Assembly (NCBI GenBank): GCA_036250225.1
Contig: JAPZLL010000025.1
Location: 186,001-250,000, forward strand
DNA: 64,000 nucleotides
Direction: 5' to 3'
From: Cercophora sp. LCS_1
Taxonomy: Eukaryota; Ascomycota; Sordariomycetes; Sordariales; Lasiosphaeriaceae
In this document: positions 1 through 9,644 of the stretch, piece after piece
Position numbering within the stretch: the first letter of the stretch is position 1
Layout of the letters: every line of letters begins with the position of its first letter
Translations under genes and position numbers: made by a program
Notes under the pieces: generated by a model
What the model saw: only the letters and a program-made list of their open reading frames with translations
The model's database searches: none
Told to the model about the DNA's origin: nothing

Positions 1-522
1 GGCGGCCGGAGAGGCCACGATGGCCGGGGGTGCGCCAGATCCCCCAGCGGAAAAGAGAGTCGGGAGCGCATCCCGCAAGAAGGAGACCAGCATCGACACA
101 ACAACGACCGACGCAACCCACCCAACCCAGCCCAGAGGCCGGGTCGAGCGGGCAAGCCGGGCTTGGCCTTCACCACCAAGCTCGGGCCCCGAGGCAATGA
201 ACGGCACTGCAGCGCTCAACATGTCAATATGTCTGCGGACAAAACGAGGGGTCGAACGGGGAACCTTACTCTTGATGCCGCCCACTGCCAGAGAAGCGTT
301 AGGGCGCGCTTCCGTGTCAAACTCAGGCGCCCCGCAGTTTTCCGTCAGATGCTTTTCGTCTAAGCCGAAGGCCCCCGAAGCGGCGCATCTGCTGCGCTGG
401 ACCCGTGCATTGGCGATGCCATTGAGGTCCTGGCGGGTGGTGAGGTCGGGCGCCAGGAAGGGCGGATTCTGGTTCCACGCCGGGTGTTCGAGGTCGTCCT
501 CGGTGCGGGATGGGCGATTCAT
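1..522 (-). CDS. partial single-pass membrane protein, runs off left edge
   Basis: A minus-strand frame opens with ATG at 522 (context gccacgATGA) and stays open for 174 codons to the first base of the window, so its 3' part lies outside. The N-terminal ~120 residues are polar and lack low-complexity runs. Around residues 130-150 there is one hydrophobic segment (GWVGWVASVVVVSMLVSFL) preceded by Arg residues, as in a type II or tail-region membrane anchor. The frame then continues into a Gly/Ala/Pro-rich stretch. I do not recognise the family. Overlapping shorter frames on both strands have no such organisation. The long uninterrupted frame plus a credible membrane helix support a real gene, but without its C-terminus it cannot be named. 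Confidence 0.5.
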   Translation of the reverse strand, partial: MNRPSRTEDDLEHPAWNQNPPFLAPDLTTRQDLNGIANARVQRSRCAASGAFGLDEKHLTENCGAPEFDTEARPNASLAVGGIKSKVPRSTPRFVRRHIDMLSAAVPFIASGPELGGEGQARLARSTRPLGWVGWVASVVVVSMLVSFLRDALPTLFSAGGSGAPPAIVASPAA

Positions 523-1934
523 CGTGGCTCGTTTGTTCCCTCACCTTGATTTTTCTGCCGATATCTCGACGTGCGTGTCCTGAGCTCCGTTTGCGTTTTT
601 TTTTTTTAACCTTTCAACACCCAGTGACTCGGACGATGACGAAAGACTTGTGTGGATTCGATGGGGGCGGTCTGGGGCGGTCCATATTTTAGTGTCGGAT
701 TGACAGCAGGAGCGGATGCAGGTGCGGGTGGGACATTGCCGAGACCCCTGAAACTTCCGGAAGGCGCAAGGTCAGCAGGGAAAGAAACCCGAAGCCGGTC
801 AATCCGGCTCTGGAATTCGCTTGGAATGCCGCAAGCCCGCGTTTCACTGGTTATCGGATACCCCTAGCAGCTTCCCCGCGAGCGTTCTCCCGATCTGCTG
901 CCCAGGAAGATGGCTCTTGGCCGAAAATGTTTTGGAGATGGCCATTCGCCAATTCGACCTGCCTTGTTCATCGGAACAGAATCCGACGCCCAACCATTCA
1001 CGTGCAGAACGTGCTGACGGGCAAAAATGATCGCGCCATGATTCGAAGCCGACCGTCCACCTCTTGGCGCTGCAGTCTTCCCCACGGTGGCCTGGATGCC
1101 TTCAAGGTTCTCGCCAGCAATTGTCAACACGAGACCCCAGGGTTCTCCGCGCCAAGTAACGAAGCGGGCCCATTACGCAAATTTCGATACCAATGTGACA
1201 TCACGAACATTCCAGAGCCTCGGCGGCTGGGCGCTCACGTGAGAGTCACCATCCAAATGCGGCGCGCACAGACGCTGCACTCACCAGATCTCAGGTCGCC
1301 ACAATCCAGCGCGAAGTTCTCAAGTAGTTGGAAAAGCTGCCCTATATAAGCTGTATATCGCTGATAGAATTTTGTATATCGCTGATAGAATTTTAAGTGT
1401 AAGTCGGTTGAGCTAGGATATATTGCTCGCACGTTCCTTCTCAGGTTGCAAATTCCAACAGGGTAAGAAACCTCGTGCAATAGGACGACACATCAGCACT
1501 GTCATGGAGCAGTGTGAATGAGAATGTGAGCGATGTTGCTCGCTTATTCATCATCCGACTCTGAGCCATCTTGGGCAACTAACCGGTGGAGTTTGGAGAG
1601 TTTGAAGTTTCTTATACAGGTGAAGGAGTTTGAAGGATTCGATTGCGACGCAACGGGCGAACTGAAGCTGGTTGGTTTGTCAGATGTCTCCGAAAATCAC
1701 ATTCTTGCCAAATCGGTGCGGTGCGCCCGCTAGCCATGCTGGCCAAGCACACGATCAACCCCTTATCAACAACAACAATGCTACAAATATACGAACCGCG
1801 ATGAAACAGTGGCGACAAAACATATATCTCCATCATTCCGCCTCAGCAGAGCATCCGGTTTGCCTTGGGCATCATCACCACCAACACGCAGTTTCCAAAA
1901 CACACCCTCAGGCATCTTCGCTCAAAACACCAAA
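523..1934. other. intergenic region, no convincing gene
   Basis: This 1.4 kb gap contains a T-run near 598-607, which would be the upstream side of the minus-strand gene at the left edge, and a 21-bp tandem duplication at 1352-1393. Short open frames are present on both strands, but none shows a domain, signal peptide or conserved motif. The stretch from about 1700 to 1930 is C/A-rich and probably forms the promoter and leader of the dehydrogenase gene that starts at 1935. Confidence 0.6.
1352..1393. repeat. 21-bp perfect tandem duplication
   Basis: The unit TGTATATCGCTGATAGAATTT occurs twice head to tail (1352-1372 and 1373-1393). It is A/T-rich and sits in non-coding sequence next to CTATATAAG at 1341-1349. 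It is probably a recent slippage duplication. Confidence 0.9.
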
Positions 1935-2687
1935 ATGACCACAACCGTCCTTATCACAGGCTCTAACCGGGGCATCGGCAAGGAAATTGCCGCCATCTAC
2001 CTTCAGCGCCCCTCCCACACAGTCATCGCCGCCGTTCGCGACGTGACTTCTAAGAGCTCTGCTGAACTTTTGGTCCTCCCCAAAGCCGCGGACAGCAAAC
2101 TTGTCTTGGTAAAGATCGATTCAGCCGCCAACACAGACGCCGAGGAAGCCGCCTCCACCCTAAAGCAAGACGGGATCAACCACGTCGATATCGTCATCGC
2201 CAACGCTGGCATCGTCGTCTACAACCAGCCCGCACACCTTGCCAATCTCAAGACCTTCCGCGACCAGCTCGAGATCAACGTCCTCGGCCCCTTCAAGCTC
2301 TTTAAAGCGTTCTACGAGCTTCTCAAGGCAGCCAAATCCCCCAAGTTCATCGCCATCTCTTCCATCGTTGGTAGCACGGGCATGATCCATTACTCTGCAT
2401 CATATAACCTCGCCAGCTACGGTACCAGCAAGGCGGCACTAAACCACTTTGTGAGGAGGGCGTACTATGAGAACGATTGGTTGATTGCTACGGTGTTCCA
2501 TCCAGGGACTGTTAGCACCGATATGGGTGAGGGGGCATTCGAGATATATGGAGAGGCTGGTAGGGGTGATCTTACGCCCGAGGAGAGTGCGGCGAAGATG
2601 GTCAAGCTCACCGATGAGGCGACGAGGGAGAATGTTGGGGAGCTTGTCGGATTCTTGGGGCCAGATGGGTCAAAGCTGCTTTTCTGA
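1935..2687 (+). CDS. short-chain dehydrogenase/reductase (NAD(P)-binding)
   Basis: Encodes 250 residues without introns, the usual length of a classical SDR. The Rossmann cofactor motif TGSNRGIG is at residues 8-15 and NAG at about 90-92. The catalytic serine lies in AISSIVG (about 142-143), and the YxxxK pair is Tyr162/Lys166 in SYGTSK. These residues indicate an active NAD(P)(H)-dependent oxidoreductase in the cytosol. Overall wording resembles fungal ketoreductases of the norsolorinic-acid-reductase-like group, but the substrate cannot be read from the sequence. I chose the ATG at 1935 because the Rossmann strand begins within five residues of it; the in-frame sequence upstream to 1809 adds nothing SDR-like. 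No polyketide or peptide synthase is nearby, so a secondary-metabolism role is only a possibility. Confidence 0.9.
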   Translation: MTTTVLITGSNRGIGKEIAAIYLQRPSHTVIAAVRDVTSKSSAELLVLPKAADSKLVLVKIDSAANTDAEEAASTLKQDGINHVDIVIANAGIVVYNQPAHLANLKTFRDQLEINVLGPFKLFKAFYELLKAAKSPKFIAISSIVGSTGMIHYSASYNLASYGTSKAALNHFVRRAYYENDWLIATVFHPGTVSTDMGEGAFEIYGEAGRGDLTPEESAAKMVKLTDEATRENVGELVGFLGPDGSKLLF

Positions 2688-3046
2688 ACAGCGTTCAAGG
2701 GCACTGCAGAATGATAGAGAGCGGGGCACTGCAGAATGATAGAGAGCGAGACGAGGTTGAAGCAATGATTGCCTTATAATAGAAGCGTCTTCACTGACCT
2801 TCAAATTTGACAATGTGACAATTGCCCTATCAATTCGGTGGTTCTTCGACAGAGTAAAGAGAAGGAAATAGAGCAAACTCAATAGGAATAGGGTCATTTG
2901 ATGATGGAGACGAACCCCAGTTACTTGTTGCTTACAGAATACCTGGGATTCAGTCACGCCAATGGGGCGTGGAAAATTTCATCGAAGTTTCTGCTTTTGT
3001 GCTCCGGCTGGAAGGAGCTGCTCTCAGCAGGCCCCCACCTGCCTGC
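2688..3046. other. convergent intergenic spacer
   Basis: Spacer between the 3' ends of the dehydrogenase (plus) and the SnoaL-repeat gene (minus). It contains a 25-bp tandem duplication at 2701-2750 directly after the dehydrogenase stop codon, and otherwise A/T-richer sequence suited to 3' untranslated regions. No gene seen. Confidence 0.6.
2701..2750. repeat. 25-bp tandem duplication in a 3' untranslated region
   Basis: Two copies of a 25-bp unit beginning GCACTGCAGAATGATAGAGA lie head to tail. They differ by one base near the end (GCGGG versus GCGAG). The repeat starts 14 bp after the dehydrogenase stop codon. Confidence 0.9.
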
Positions 3047-5413
3047 TCAAACAGCAGCCCCCGGCACATTGACAGCCACACTTGCCCTCCCGGGATTGAG
3101 TCGATCGCTTCCCAGGAAAAAGACCGCCAGCTCATTCTCGCCTGGCGCGAGCGCATCTCTTGCGACCGAAAAGACAACCATCTCTTCCCCAGATCCGCTC
3201 AGCTCGACCTCGCCCATCAAGTTCGAGCTGCGATTCCCCTTCCGCAGCTGCACCACGCCGCGGACCGGTTCGTCAGGCCCTCCTTCAACCTCGACAACGA
3301 TGCTCAGCCCCTGCGCCTTTGCTGTTACCTTTGTAGGGCCGGTCGCCGGCTCCTGAAACCCGTTGGCTGTCAACGCCCAGTCGGGCTTTGCCTTGCACGG
3401 GACGCAACCGGGCCAGTACGACTCGGGCAGCCTGCCGCTGACGGGATTGCGATAGGCCCACCACATGCGCTGGATATCCGGCCATCGAACTGTCGGCGGT
3501 GGTCCTCCCATGAACCCAACCTCTCTCGGTCCATGGCCGGGATCGGTCAGCGACACGTCCGCGACGAACCCACCAATACCCTGCTGCCGCCGATAAAAAC
3601 CGTGGCCCACCGTCCTCCTCCCAAGCGCCGTCGAGTTTACACCCGCCCATCCTGAAGCCCAGCTCCCGCTGTTCCAGTAGAACTCATCGATCGTCAAGCT
3701 CCAAAGTTTACGCCTCGCTACTCCATCCTTCTCCTCGAGCACAAATTGGTCGTGGTACATTCCGCCGTTGAAGCCGCCTGGGTTTCCCTTGCTGGTGCCA
3801 ATTTGGAGGTTACGGATGCGCGTCGTCGCGGACTTGCCGTCCTCGGAAACAAGAATAACGGGCTGGGTGCGCCAGTGGAAGGGGATGCTTCCTCGAGCAG
3901 CCCCGGTTCCGTTGCCGTACCGCGCGGCGCAGGCGCCTCCGATTCGCTCCGGGGTGCGATACCAGCCCACGCCGGGTGACAGCTTGAAACCTTTGGATGC
4001 GTGGATATTGGCCAGATTCCAGCAGCTGACGTCGTCGATCCACCAGCCGTAGGCGGAGGAGATGTTTTCCGTCTCGTCCCAGGCTGTCGAGCGGGAAAGG
4101 CGGCGTTGGAGCTCAAGGAGAAGGGTTTCGGTGGAGTTGGTGTTTTCACGCCAGGTTGGGATCCAGTCTTCGGGCTTTTGCGTCGTGTTGGAGACGAGTC
4201 CGAGTAGGTTAGGGAAGGGAGGGACGGTGATGTTCCTTGGTGCGAGGATGCCACCTGTAGCCCACCCGGCGGTGTAGTTGGCAACCACCAACCGGGTGTA
4301 CGAGAGCTGTTGGATCTTCCAGATGTTGGTTGCTGGGTCCTTGACGAAGTGGTGGTTGAAGACGCAGAACTGCCATTCGGCTGTTTTGGCATTTGAGTCT
4401 CCGATCATGCCGATTTCCAGACCGCGGGAAGTGGCAGACAGACCGCTGGGGCTGACTTCGACGGTGGTTTGGTAGATCGGGTGGTCGTTGAGGATACCAC
4501 GGGTCAACCCGGCAGGTCCCATTCGTTCAAGAGTGGCTTGGATGCCGGCTGCTCCAGGGGCGCTGACTCTTCCGTCCACCGCCACGGTTCCGTTTACAGC
4601 AAAGAGATCGACAACGTCCGGCCACATCCGGCGGTCGACATAGTGGCCCGCGGCGTGGTTCAAGTTCCGGACATCGTCTTCATCGTTGAGTCGGCTGATG
4701 CGGAACTTCAACTCGTCGACAGTCAGAGCTGCCGACGCGGGCGAGATGTTCTGGCCGGTAGGAATCGGAATGCCCGCTTGATCCGGAGTGAAGTGGTATG
4801 GAATGATGGGTAGAGAGTTATTGCCGACGTTCCTCCAGCCAGTTCTGTAACTTCCCTCGAAGAGGGGGTAGTACCGAAGGAACTGGATGAGCCATCGATC
4901 CCCCTTCCCGGCACCGGCGGATCTCAAGACGTATCGGTTTTCCATGATGCCGCCTTGGATCTTTGTCTGACCTGCGCCATCGCCGAGGAATCTGAGATAG
5001 TGCCACCGACCACGGGCGGATTTCCCATCGGCGGCCAGAGTGATGACCGGCATGTCGTTGATTAGCGCATGCAACGATCCCGGCTTGATGCCGTCCATGT
5101 TGCCGGCGTCGGACCTGAGGAAATTTGCGATCGCATTTGGTCCGATAAACTCAACCATGTCGCTGCTGCTCAGAATATCGGCGCCCGGCTTTCCTTGACC
5201 CCAACGAAGGACGCCATCGCCGGCAAACAGGGCTCCCATCTCCGTCCAAAGGCCATGAGCGGCGTACTGAGCATACGATTTTTGGACATTCTTGATCTCA
5301 CGCACCGACTCAGCGCGTTTAAGGTCGTTGGAAAGAGAAGAGAGCGACACAGTTTCGACGGCGGCCGACGAAGCGGCCCAGAGGACCAGGGCGAGGCTGA
5401 GTCTCAGCTTCAT
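3047..5413 (-). CDS. secreted protein with three tandem SnoaL-like repeats
   Basis: Encodes 788 residues without introns from the ATG at 5413. The start is chosen because it opens a clear signal peptide (MKLRLSLALVLWAASSAAVE); earlier in-frame codons would put charged residues in front. Three successive blocks of roughly 150 residues each follow the SnoaL/NTF2-like pattern. Each begins with an amphipathic helix plus a Tyr/Trp-rich segment, and later carries a strand ending in FLRYYPL-, YTRLVV- or IDEFYW-like sequence followed by G-W. They lie at roughly residues 30-180, 225-390 and 415-590. The C-terminal ~100 residues look like a beta-sandwich (SIVVEVEGGPDEPVRG). SnoaL-like domains are NTF2-fold barrels found in polyketide cyclases and many proteins of unknown function. 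Location is inferred to be extracellular; the substrate is unknown. Repeat assignment is by eye. Confidence 0.75.
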   Translation of the reverse strand: MKLRLSLALVLWAASSAAVETVSLSSLSNDLKRAESVREIKNVQKSYAQYAAHGLWTEMGALFAGDGVLRWGQGKPGADILSSSDMVEFIGPNAIANFLRSDAGNMDGIKPGSLHALINDMPVITLAADGKSARGRWHYLRFLGDGAGQTKIQGGIMENRYVLRSAGAGKGDRWLIQFLRYYPLFEGSYRTGWRNVGNNSLPIIPYHFTPDQAGIPIPTGQNISPASAALTVDELKFRISRLNDEDDVRNLNHAAGHYVDRRMWPDVVDLFAVNGTVAVDGRVSAPGAAGIQATLERMGPAGLTRGILNDHPIYQTTVEVSPSGLSATSRGLEIGMIGDSNAKTAEWQFCVFNHHFVKDPATNIWKIQQLSYTRLVVANYTAGWATGGILAPRNITVPPFPNLLGLVSNTTQKPEDWIPTWRENTNSTETLLLELQRRLSRSTAWDETENISSAYGWWIDDVSCWNLANIHASKGFKLSPGVGWYRTPERIGGACAARYGNGTGAARGSIPFHWRTQPVILVSEDGKSATTRIRNLQIGTSKGNPGGFNGGMYHDQFVLEEKDGVARRKLWSLTIDEFYWNSGSWASGWAGVNSTALGRRTVGHGFYRRQQGIGGFVADVSLTDPGHGPREVGFMGGPPPTVRWPDIQRMWWAYRNPVSGRLPESYWPGCVPCKAKPDWALTANGFQEPATGPTKVTAKAQGLSIVVEVEGGPDEPVRGVVQLRKGNRSSNLMGEVELSGSGEEMVVFSVARDALAPGENELAVFFLGSDRLNPGRASVAVNVPGAAV

Positions 5414-5947
5414 TGTCGCGACACGGGCCCGAGAACGCAAGCTGGGGGAACTATGATGCCAGCGGAGTTTGCGCGAGCCGCATTTAAAAGAGTTTCTTAT
5501 ACGGCTGCATCGTCAGGTTCCGTTTACCCCTGATTGCGGCTCACGGCTCAATATCAGGCCTTCCGGCTCAATACCCAGCGCCGCTCACTCATCGCTAGGT
5601 TGCAGTGCGTCCCATTTGGTTGTTTTTCTCGTTTGCGGGGAATCTGATTCCCATGGAGTCGGTAGTTTGGGCTGCAGACCACGATGCTGTGCGGCGCTTT
5701 GCACAATATTGGGTGTGTGTGTACAATTGCCTCCCGCAACAAGCGTGCCCTCCAGGTTTCCTTGGCAGGATGTGTGTTGCTGACGTTATGCTCGGCTTGG
5801 CCAATGTGCGTCGACTTGGTTCCGGGCTGGCCAAGACCTGGCTTTCGGGATGAGCGGGGAAATCCTACACGGCGGGCGCATCAAGCTCGACGCGTTATCG
5901 TCCCCTTCAGCAACACGTGTGTCCATTTTTAGCGGTCGTGTCCGAGG
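5414..5947. other. divergent intergenic region, shared promoter side
   Basis: Lies between the starts of the SnoaL-repeat gene (minus) and the HET gene (plus), so it should hold both promoters. Small open frames exist on both strands without recognisable protein features. No clear TATA element was found. Confidence 0.6.
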
Positions 5948-8089
5948 ATGTCCAGCCTGTCAATCTCGGGTTCGGACCCGATGGCGGCTGACACCACTGC
6001 TGCCCCTCCGATGAGAGTCTTGTGTCCGATTGGGCTCCAACCCGGGACGATCCGCTTGCTTCGACTGCATCCTGCCGCGACTCGATCTGATCCGCTTCGA
6101 GTAACAATTTTTGCAACCACGATTTCCGAGTCCAAGGGTCAATATGAAGGTCTTTCGTATTGCTGGGGCGACGCAAGTCAGCGGGAGCCCGTGAGTCTTT
6201 CGGTTGCTGGCGAAAACAACACGAGCAGTTTGAGTGTCCTCATCACAACTAGCCTTGCTACCGCGCTTCGAGACTCGAGGCTACAGGCGACTGATCTTGT
6301 AATTTGGGCCGACGCGTTGTGTATTGATCAGTCTTGCAACGAGGAAAAGTCGGTTCAAGTGCGGCAGATGAACGAGGTGTACGCATCCTCTCGCCGGACA
6401 ATTGCCTACCTTGGACCCAGCGAGGGATTCGAAACCCGAGAGGCTCTGATAGCGCACTGGGACTACGTTCGAGCACTTGCGGGATGGGAGCCCCCCGTCG
6501 ATGGCACATGGGTTGAGTGGCACCCGACTAATGGTGTCGTGGCTGCCCAGGCTGTTGGTGAAAAGGGCCAATCGAGACCGGACACCTTTCGATTCAAGAC
6601 GACCGCGAGCCTCCCAGACGAGACAGTGATAAACGGACAGGATTTCCTATTCGCCCCGGTCACAATCCGCAACGCATGGGTTTGGTTCTTCACCAGGCCT
6701 TGGTTTACTCGCGCCTGGACAACGCAGGAGTTTGTGGCTGCCCCTGATGTCACCCTAAGGGTTGGATGTGAAGATGTCATGTGCGGCTTCAAGGAATTGG
6801 ACGAGTTTGAGAATTATCTGTTTCTCTTCGATCGCTTTGAAGGTCTCTCGGATCCAGCGAATAGGTGCATCATGGGCATTCTCAGTATCACTTGTGTTGG
6901 GAAGCTCCACCTCATGAGCACCTTGCGGCGCGACCGTGATATCGCTATACACACCGCCATTGGGCTTGGTGGAGAGATCGAATCACACTCATCCTACATG
7001 TTGCTTGCCGCCGAGGATCCGAGAGACAGGCTCTGGTCTATCTTGGGGATGACGCGAGATCGGACAAAGCCATTGCTGCAGCCAGACTACAGTCTTGATG
7101 CCACCGAAGTATATCTCCGCTTCAGCATAGATGCAGCTGTGAATGGCATGCTTTCCGAGCTGTTAGACTCAACCCGACCAGCCTCGGATACGGTCCCATC
7201 GTGGCTACTTGATGCTGGCGGCGCGAGGCAGAGAAGGCAGTACTGTTTTCGAACTCAAGATACACAACCGTGGGCGGACAAGCCAGATTTTAGGCTAGAT
7301 TTAACCGGGCTCGAACTAGGTATAACAGTCGTGTTGGCTGATAAAGTGGAATGGGTTAGCGAACACCTTCCCCCGGCCAAAGATACATACAGCAACTATG
7401 ACCTTAGCGGACTGGACACGCACCTCGACGCGGTTTTACGTTCCATCGATGAAGCGACCGAGTCCCGTTTCTTTCACGACCCCTGTGAACCACGCTCAAA
7501 GGCAATTTGGCATTTTCTACACGGAGGCGGCCTCAATCTCCAGAATGAAAAATATTGGGCGGACTGGGACCAATGGATTAGGCCTTGGATCAAGACCGTC
7601 ACGCTTTTCAACGACTTCAATGGGCAGATGGGCAGGGAGCAGCCCATACGCACCCAATTCCGGGCTGGTGAGCTGGAACAGTTGTTGATATCCCCGCTGT
7701 TCGAGAAGATTCGCGTTGACGGCTGGCCAATCGACTTGCTTACCATGCATCCAGGCATCTGGTCGCCGCCCAAGTCCGGTAAGAGTACCCTGGACTCGGT
7801 CCTGGAGGACTTTCATGGGCTCAGCACTGCCATATGGCTGTTTATGGGACCAAGCGCCGCGCACTGCTGGTACACGAGGAGATTTGGTAGGGGTGAAAAG
7901 GGATACCTGTGCAATCTTGACCCGGCGGCGCAGCCCGGAGACTACATTGCGTTGTCGGTGGCAAGAGATGCTCTGGTGTTGCGCAAGGTGGAGGAATCTT
8001 TCAGGATTGTTGGGCACGTGTACGCTTACGGATTGTTGGATGGGATCCGAGTGTTTGGCAGCCAGCGAGAGAAGATTTGGTTGCGTTGA
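5948..8089 (+). CDS. HET-domain (heterokaryon incompatibility) protein
   Basis: Encodes 713 residues in one exon. The N-terminal HET domain is recognised by YEGLSYCWGD at residues 66-75, VIWADALCIDQ at 118-128, and the following helix with QMNEVYASSRRTIAYLG (about 140-156). Further on is FTRPWFTRAWTTQEFV, the usual W-RAW-QE block that closes the core. The C-terminal ~400 residues are not a domain I recognise, although the RFGRGEKGYLC and AARDALVL-like tail is common in this family (a short conserved beta segment). HET domains trigger growth arrest or cell death when fungal non-self recognition fires. This protein lacks a visible NACHT or repeat domain, so it may be an executor. There is a second in-frame ATG at codon 11-12. 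Confidence 0.92.
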   Translation: MSSLSISGSDPMAADTTAAPPMRVLCPIGLQPGTIRLLRLHPAATRSDPLRVTIFATTISESKGQYEGLSYCWGDASQREPVSLSVAGENNTSSLSVLITTSLATALRDSRLQATDLVIWADALCIDQSCNEEKSVQVRQMNEVYASSRRTIAYLGPSEGFETREALIAHWDYVRALAGWEPPVDGTWVEWHPTNGVVAAQAVGEKGQSRPDTFRFKTTASLPDETVINGQDFLFAPVTIRNAWVWFFTRPWFTRAWTTQEFVAAPDVTLRVGCEDVMCGFKELDEFENYLFLFDRFEGLSDPANRCIMGILSITCVGKLHLMSTLRRDRDIAIHTAIGLGGEIESHSSYMLLAAEDPRDRLWSILGMTRDRTKPLLQPDYSLDATEVYLRFSIDAAVNGMLSELLDSTRPASDTVPSWLLDAGGARQRRQYCFRTQDTQPWADKPDFRLDLTGLELGITVVLADKVEWVSEHLPPAKDTYSNYDLSGLDTHLDAVLRSIDEATESRFFHDPCEPRSKAIWHFLHGGGLNLQNEKYWADWDQWIRPWIKTVTLFNDFNGQMGREQPIRTQFRAGELEQLLISPLFEKIRVDGWPIDLLTMHPGIWSPPKSGKSTLDSVLEDFHGLSTAIWLFMGPSAAHCWYTRRFGRGEKGYLCNLDPAAQPGDYIALSVARDALVLRKVEESFRIVGHVYAYGLLDGIRVFGSQREKIWLR

Positions 8090-8195
8090 CAGATCGTGAT
8101 CTACATGGTGGCACTTTACCCATCGATTTCCTTTAGCCTGTGGTTCGCGGAACCGGGTTCCCGGAAACGGACTTGGACGTCCGGGATGCGGCGGA

Positions 8196-8202
8196 TATAA
8201 AG
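8196..8202 (+). promoter_or_regulatory. TATA box of the esterase gene
   Basis: TATAAAG lies 54 bp before the esterase ATG at 8256, the spacing expected for a TATA box with a short leader. The HET stop codon is only 107 bp upstream of it, so the promoter must be compact. Confidence 0.5.
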
Positions 8203-8255
8203 CGCGACGCCACTGGATTCCCCGCCTTCCAATCAGACCTACACCGCACATCACC

Positions 8256-9644
8256 ATGGTCGCTGTATCCTTTGCCCTCGTTGGGCTCTTGGCCTTTGAG
8301 GCTACGGCCTCGGTCACAATTCGCAAGACGGACCGCGGACCGACGGGATACGAGGTTGACTTTCGCTATGTCAACACCACAGCCAAGCGCGTCATCATCG
8401 GCGGTGGGATCCAGCCATTCACTGACCAGTTTCACACGTCAGGCACCTCGTTCCGTGCCAATGGCCGGTACGATCCCCGGGACTACCAGCCCGGGGACTT
8501 TTACGTCAGCAACCCGTCTCCCCAGCTTCCCGCCGAGCCGGCATACATCTGGCCCTACGAGATGAAGCTCAGTGAACCCGAGAAGGGTGTGTGGACATAT
8601 ACTGCTCCACTCCCCAGCGGCATCTACAGCTTTGCCTATCTTGTCAATTGCAACTACGCCCCAAATTGCAGCATCGACGCCGGCCACCTCGTCCTCGACC
8701 CGGATCTACCTCCCTTTATGAACGTTCCTGGTGACCAAGTCGCCTCGAGCTTCCAAGTCCCCTTCAACGCAACCTTCCAGTCCTCCCCTGAACTCAACAC
8801 CAACTTTGACTATGCCCTCGACGCGCCATCGCAGCACCGTGGAACGGTCAAAACGGTAAACTACACCTCCCCTGGCTCTATCCATCCGGCCACCGATCTC
8901 CACGACTTTGGAATCTACCTCCCCGCCGAATACGGTACTGTTCCCGGGAAAGAATACCCGCTGTTGTATCTCTCCCACGGAGCAGGCGGAAACGGCGCAG
9001 ACTGGGAGAATCTCGGTAGAATGTCGCACATCATGGACAATCTCATTCGTCTCGGCCACATTCCTCCAACGGTGGTGGTCACTCCCTCGTTTTACAACCT
9101 TCTCCCCGGCTCGGACAAGTTCATCTACGGGAACAAGTCCCTCTCGGTTGCCATCCCGCCGGCACATTTGGTCAGGGAGAACTTTGAGAAACATCTCTTC
9201 CCCTACGTCGAGTCCACTTTTTCCGTTTGCCAGAATGCGTCCTGCCGAGCCTTTGCGGGACTGAGCATGGGCGGCGTGTTAACGTACGAGATGTATGTGA
9301 ACGCGACGGATACATTTGATTATTACGGAATGTTTTCGCCGGCGACAAACGCGCCGTATATTACTCGAGAGGCTGTTGTCGGACAGCCAGCATTGGGGAA
9401 GAAGGGGATCATGGTTGCGTGGGGATTGTATGATTTTGTGTTCAACCAGGCGAGGGATCTGTGTACCGCGTTGGACGGGGCGGGTGTGGGCTATGTGAAT
9501 CGTGTTACGCCGTTTGGGAGCCATTATTGGAATACGTGGCAGGATGAGTTGTGGTGGTTTGGACGGTTGGTGCTTTGGAAGGGAGTTACAGGACGGGAGA
9601 CAGGTAGGGTTGGAAGGACGAGGGGGTTGAGGGCTGCTCACTGA
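8256..9644 (+). CDS. secreted esterase of the esterase-D/feruloyl-esterase (CE1-like) type
   Basis: Encodes 462 residues in one exon. Residues 1-19 form a signal peptide (VAVSFALVGLLAFEATAS). Residues ~20-150 form an immunoglobulin-like sandwich with PFEMKL/WTYTAPLP-like strands (here WPYEMKL, GVWTYTAPLPSG). Such a domain precedes the catalytic domain in many esterases of this group. The catalytic alpha/beta-hydrolase part begins near YPLLYLSHGAGG. The nucleophile elbow GLSMGG places Ser at residue 337, and the histidine is probably in PFGSHYW near the C-terminus. Several N-glycosylation sites (NVT/NAT/NYT-like) fit secretion. Family members cleave ester-linked groups on plant cell-wall polysaccharides or small esters; the exact substrate cannot be read. 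Confidence 0.88.
   Translation: MVAVSFALVGLLAFEATASVTIRKTDRGPTGYEVDFRYVNTTAKRVIIGGGIQPFTDQFHTSGTSFRANGRYDPRDYQPGDFYVSNPSPQLPAEPAYIWPYEMKLSEPEKGVWTYTAPLPSGIYSFAYLVNCNYAPNCSIDAGHLVLDPDLPPFMNVPGDQVASSFQVPFNATFQSSPELNTNFDYALDAPSQHRGTVKTVNYTSPGSIHPATDLHDFGIYLPAEYGTVPGKEYPLLYLSHGAGGNGADWENLGRMSHIMDNLIRLGHIPPTVVVTPSFYNLLPGSDKFIYGNKSLSVAIPPAHLVRENFEKHLFPYVESTFSVCQNASCRAFAGLSMGGVLTYEMYVNATDTFDYYGMFSPATNAPYITREAVVGQPALGKKGIMVAWGLYDFVFNQARDLCTALDGAGVGYVNRVTPFGSHYWNTWQDELWWFGRLVLWKGVTGRETGRVGRTRGLRAAH

Noticed and set aside
20..583. A 187-codon plus-strand frame at the left edge
   Set aside because: It is Arg/Ser/Pro-rich and unstructured; the overlapping minus-strand frame has a membrane helix and better start context.
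7517..8326. A 269-codon minus-strand frame
   Set aside because: It is antisense to the C-terminus of the first HET gene and to the esterase promoter, with no protein-like pattern.
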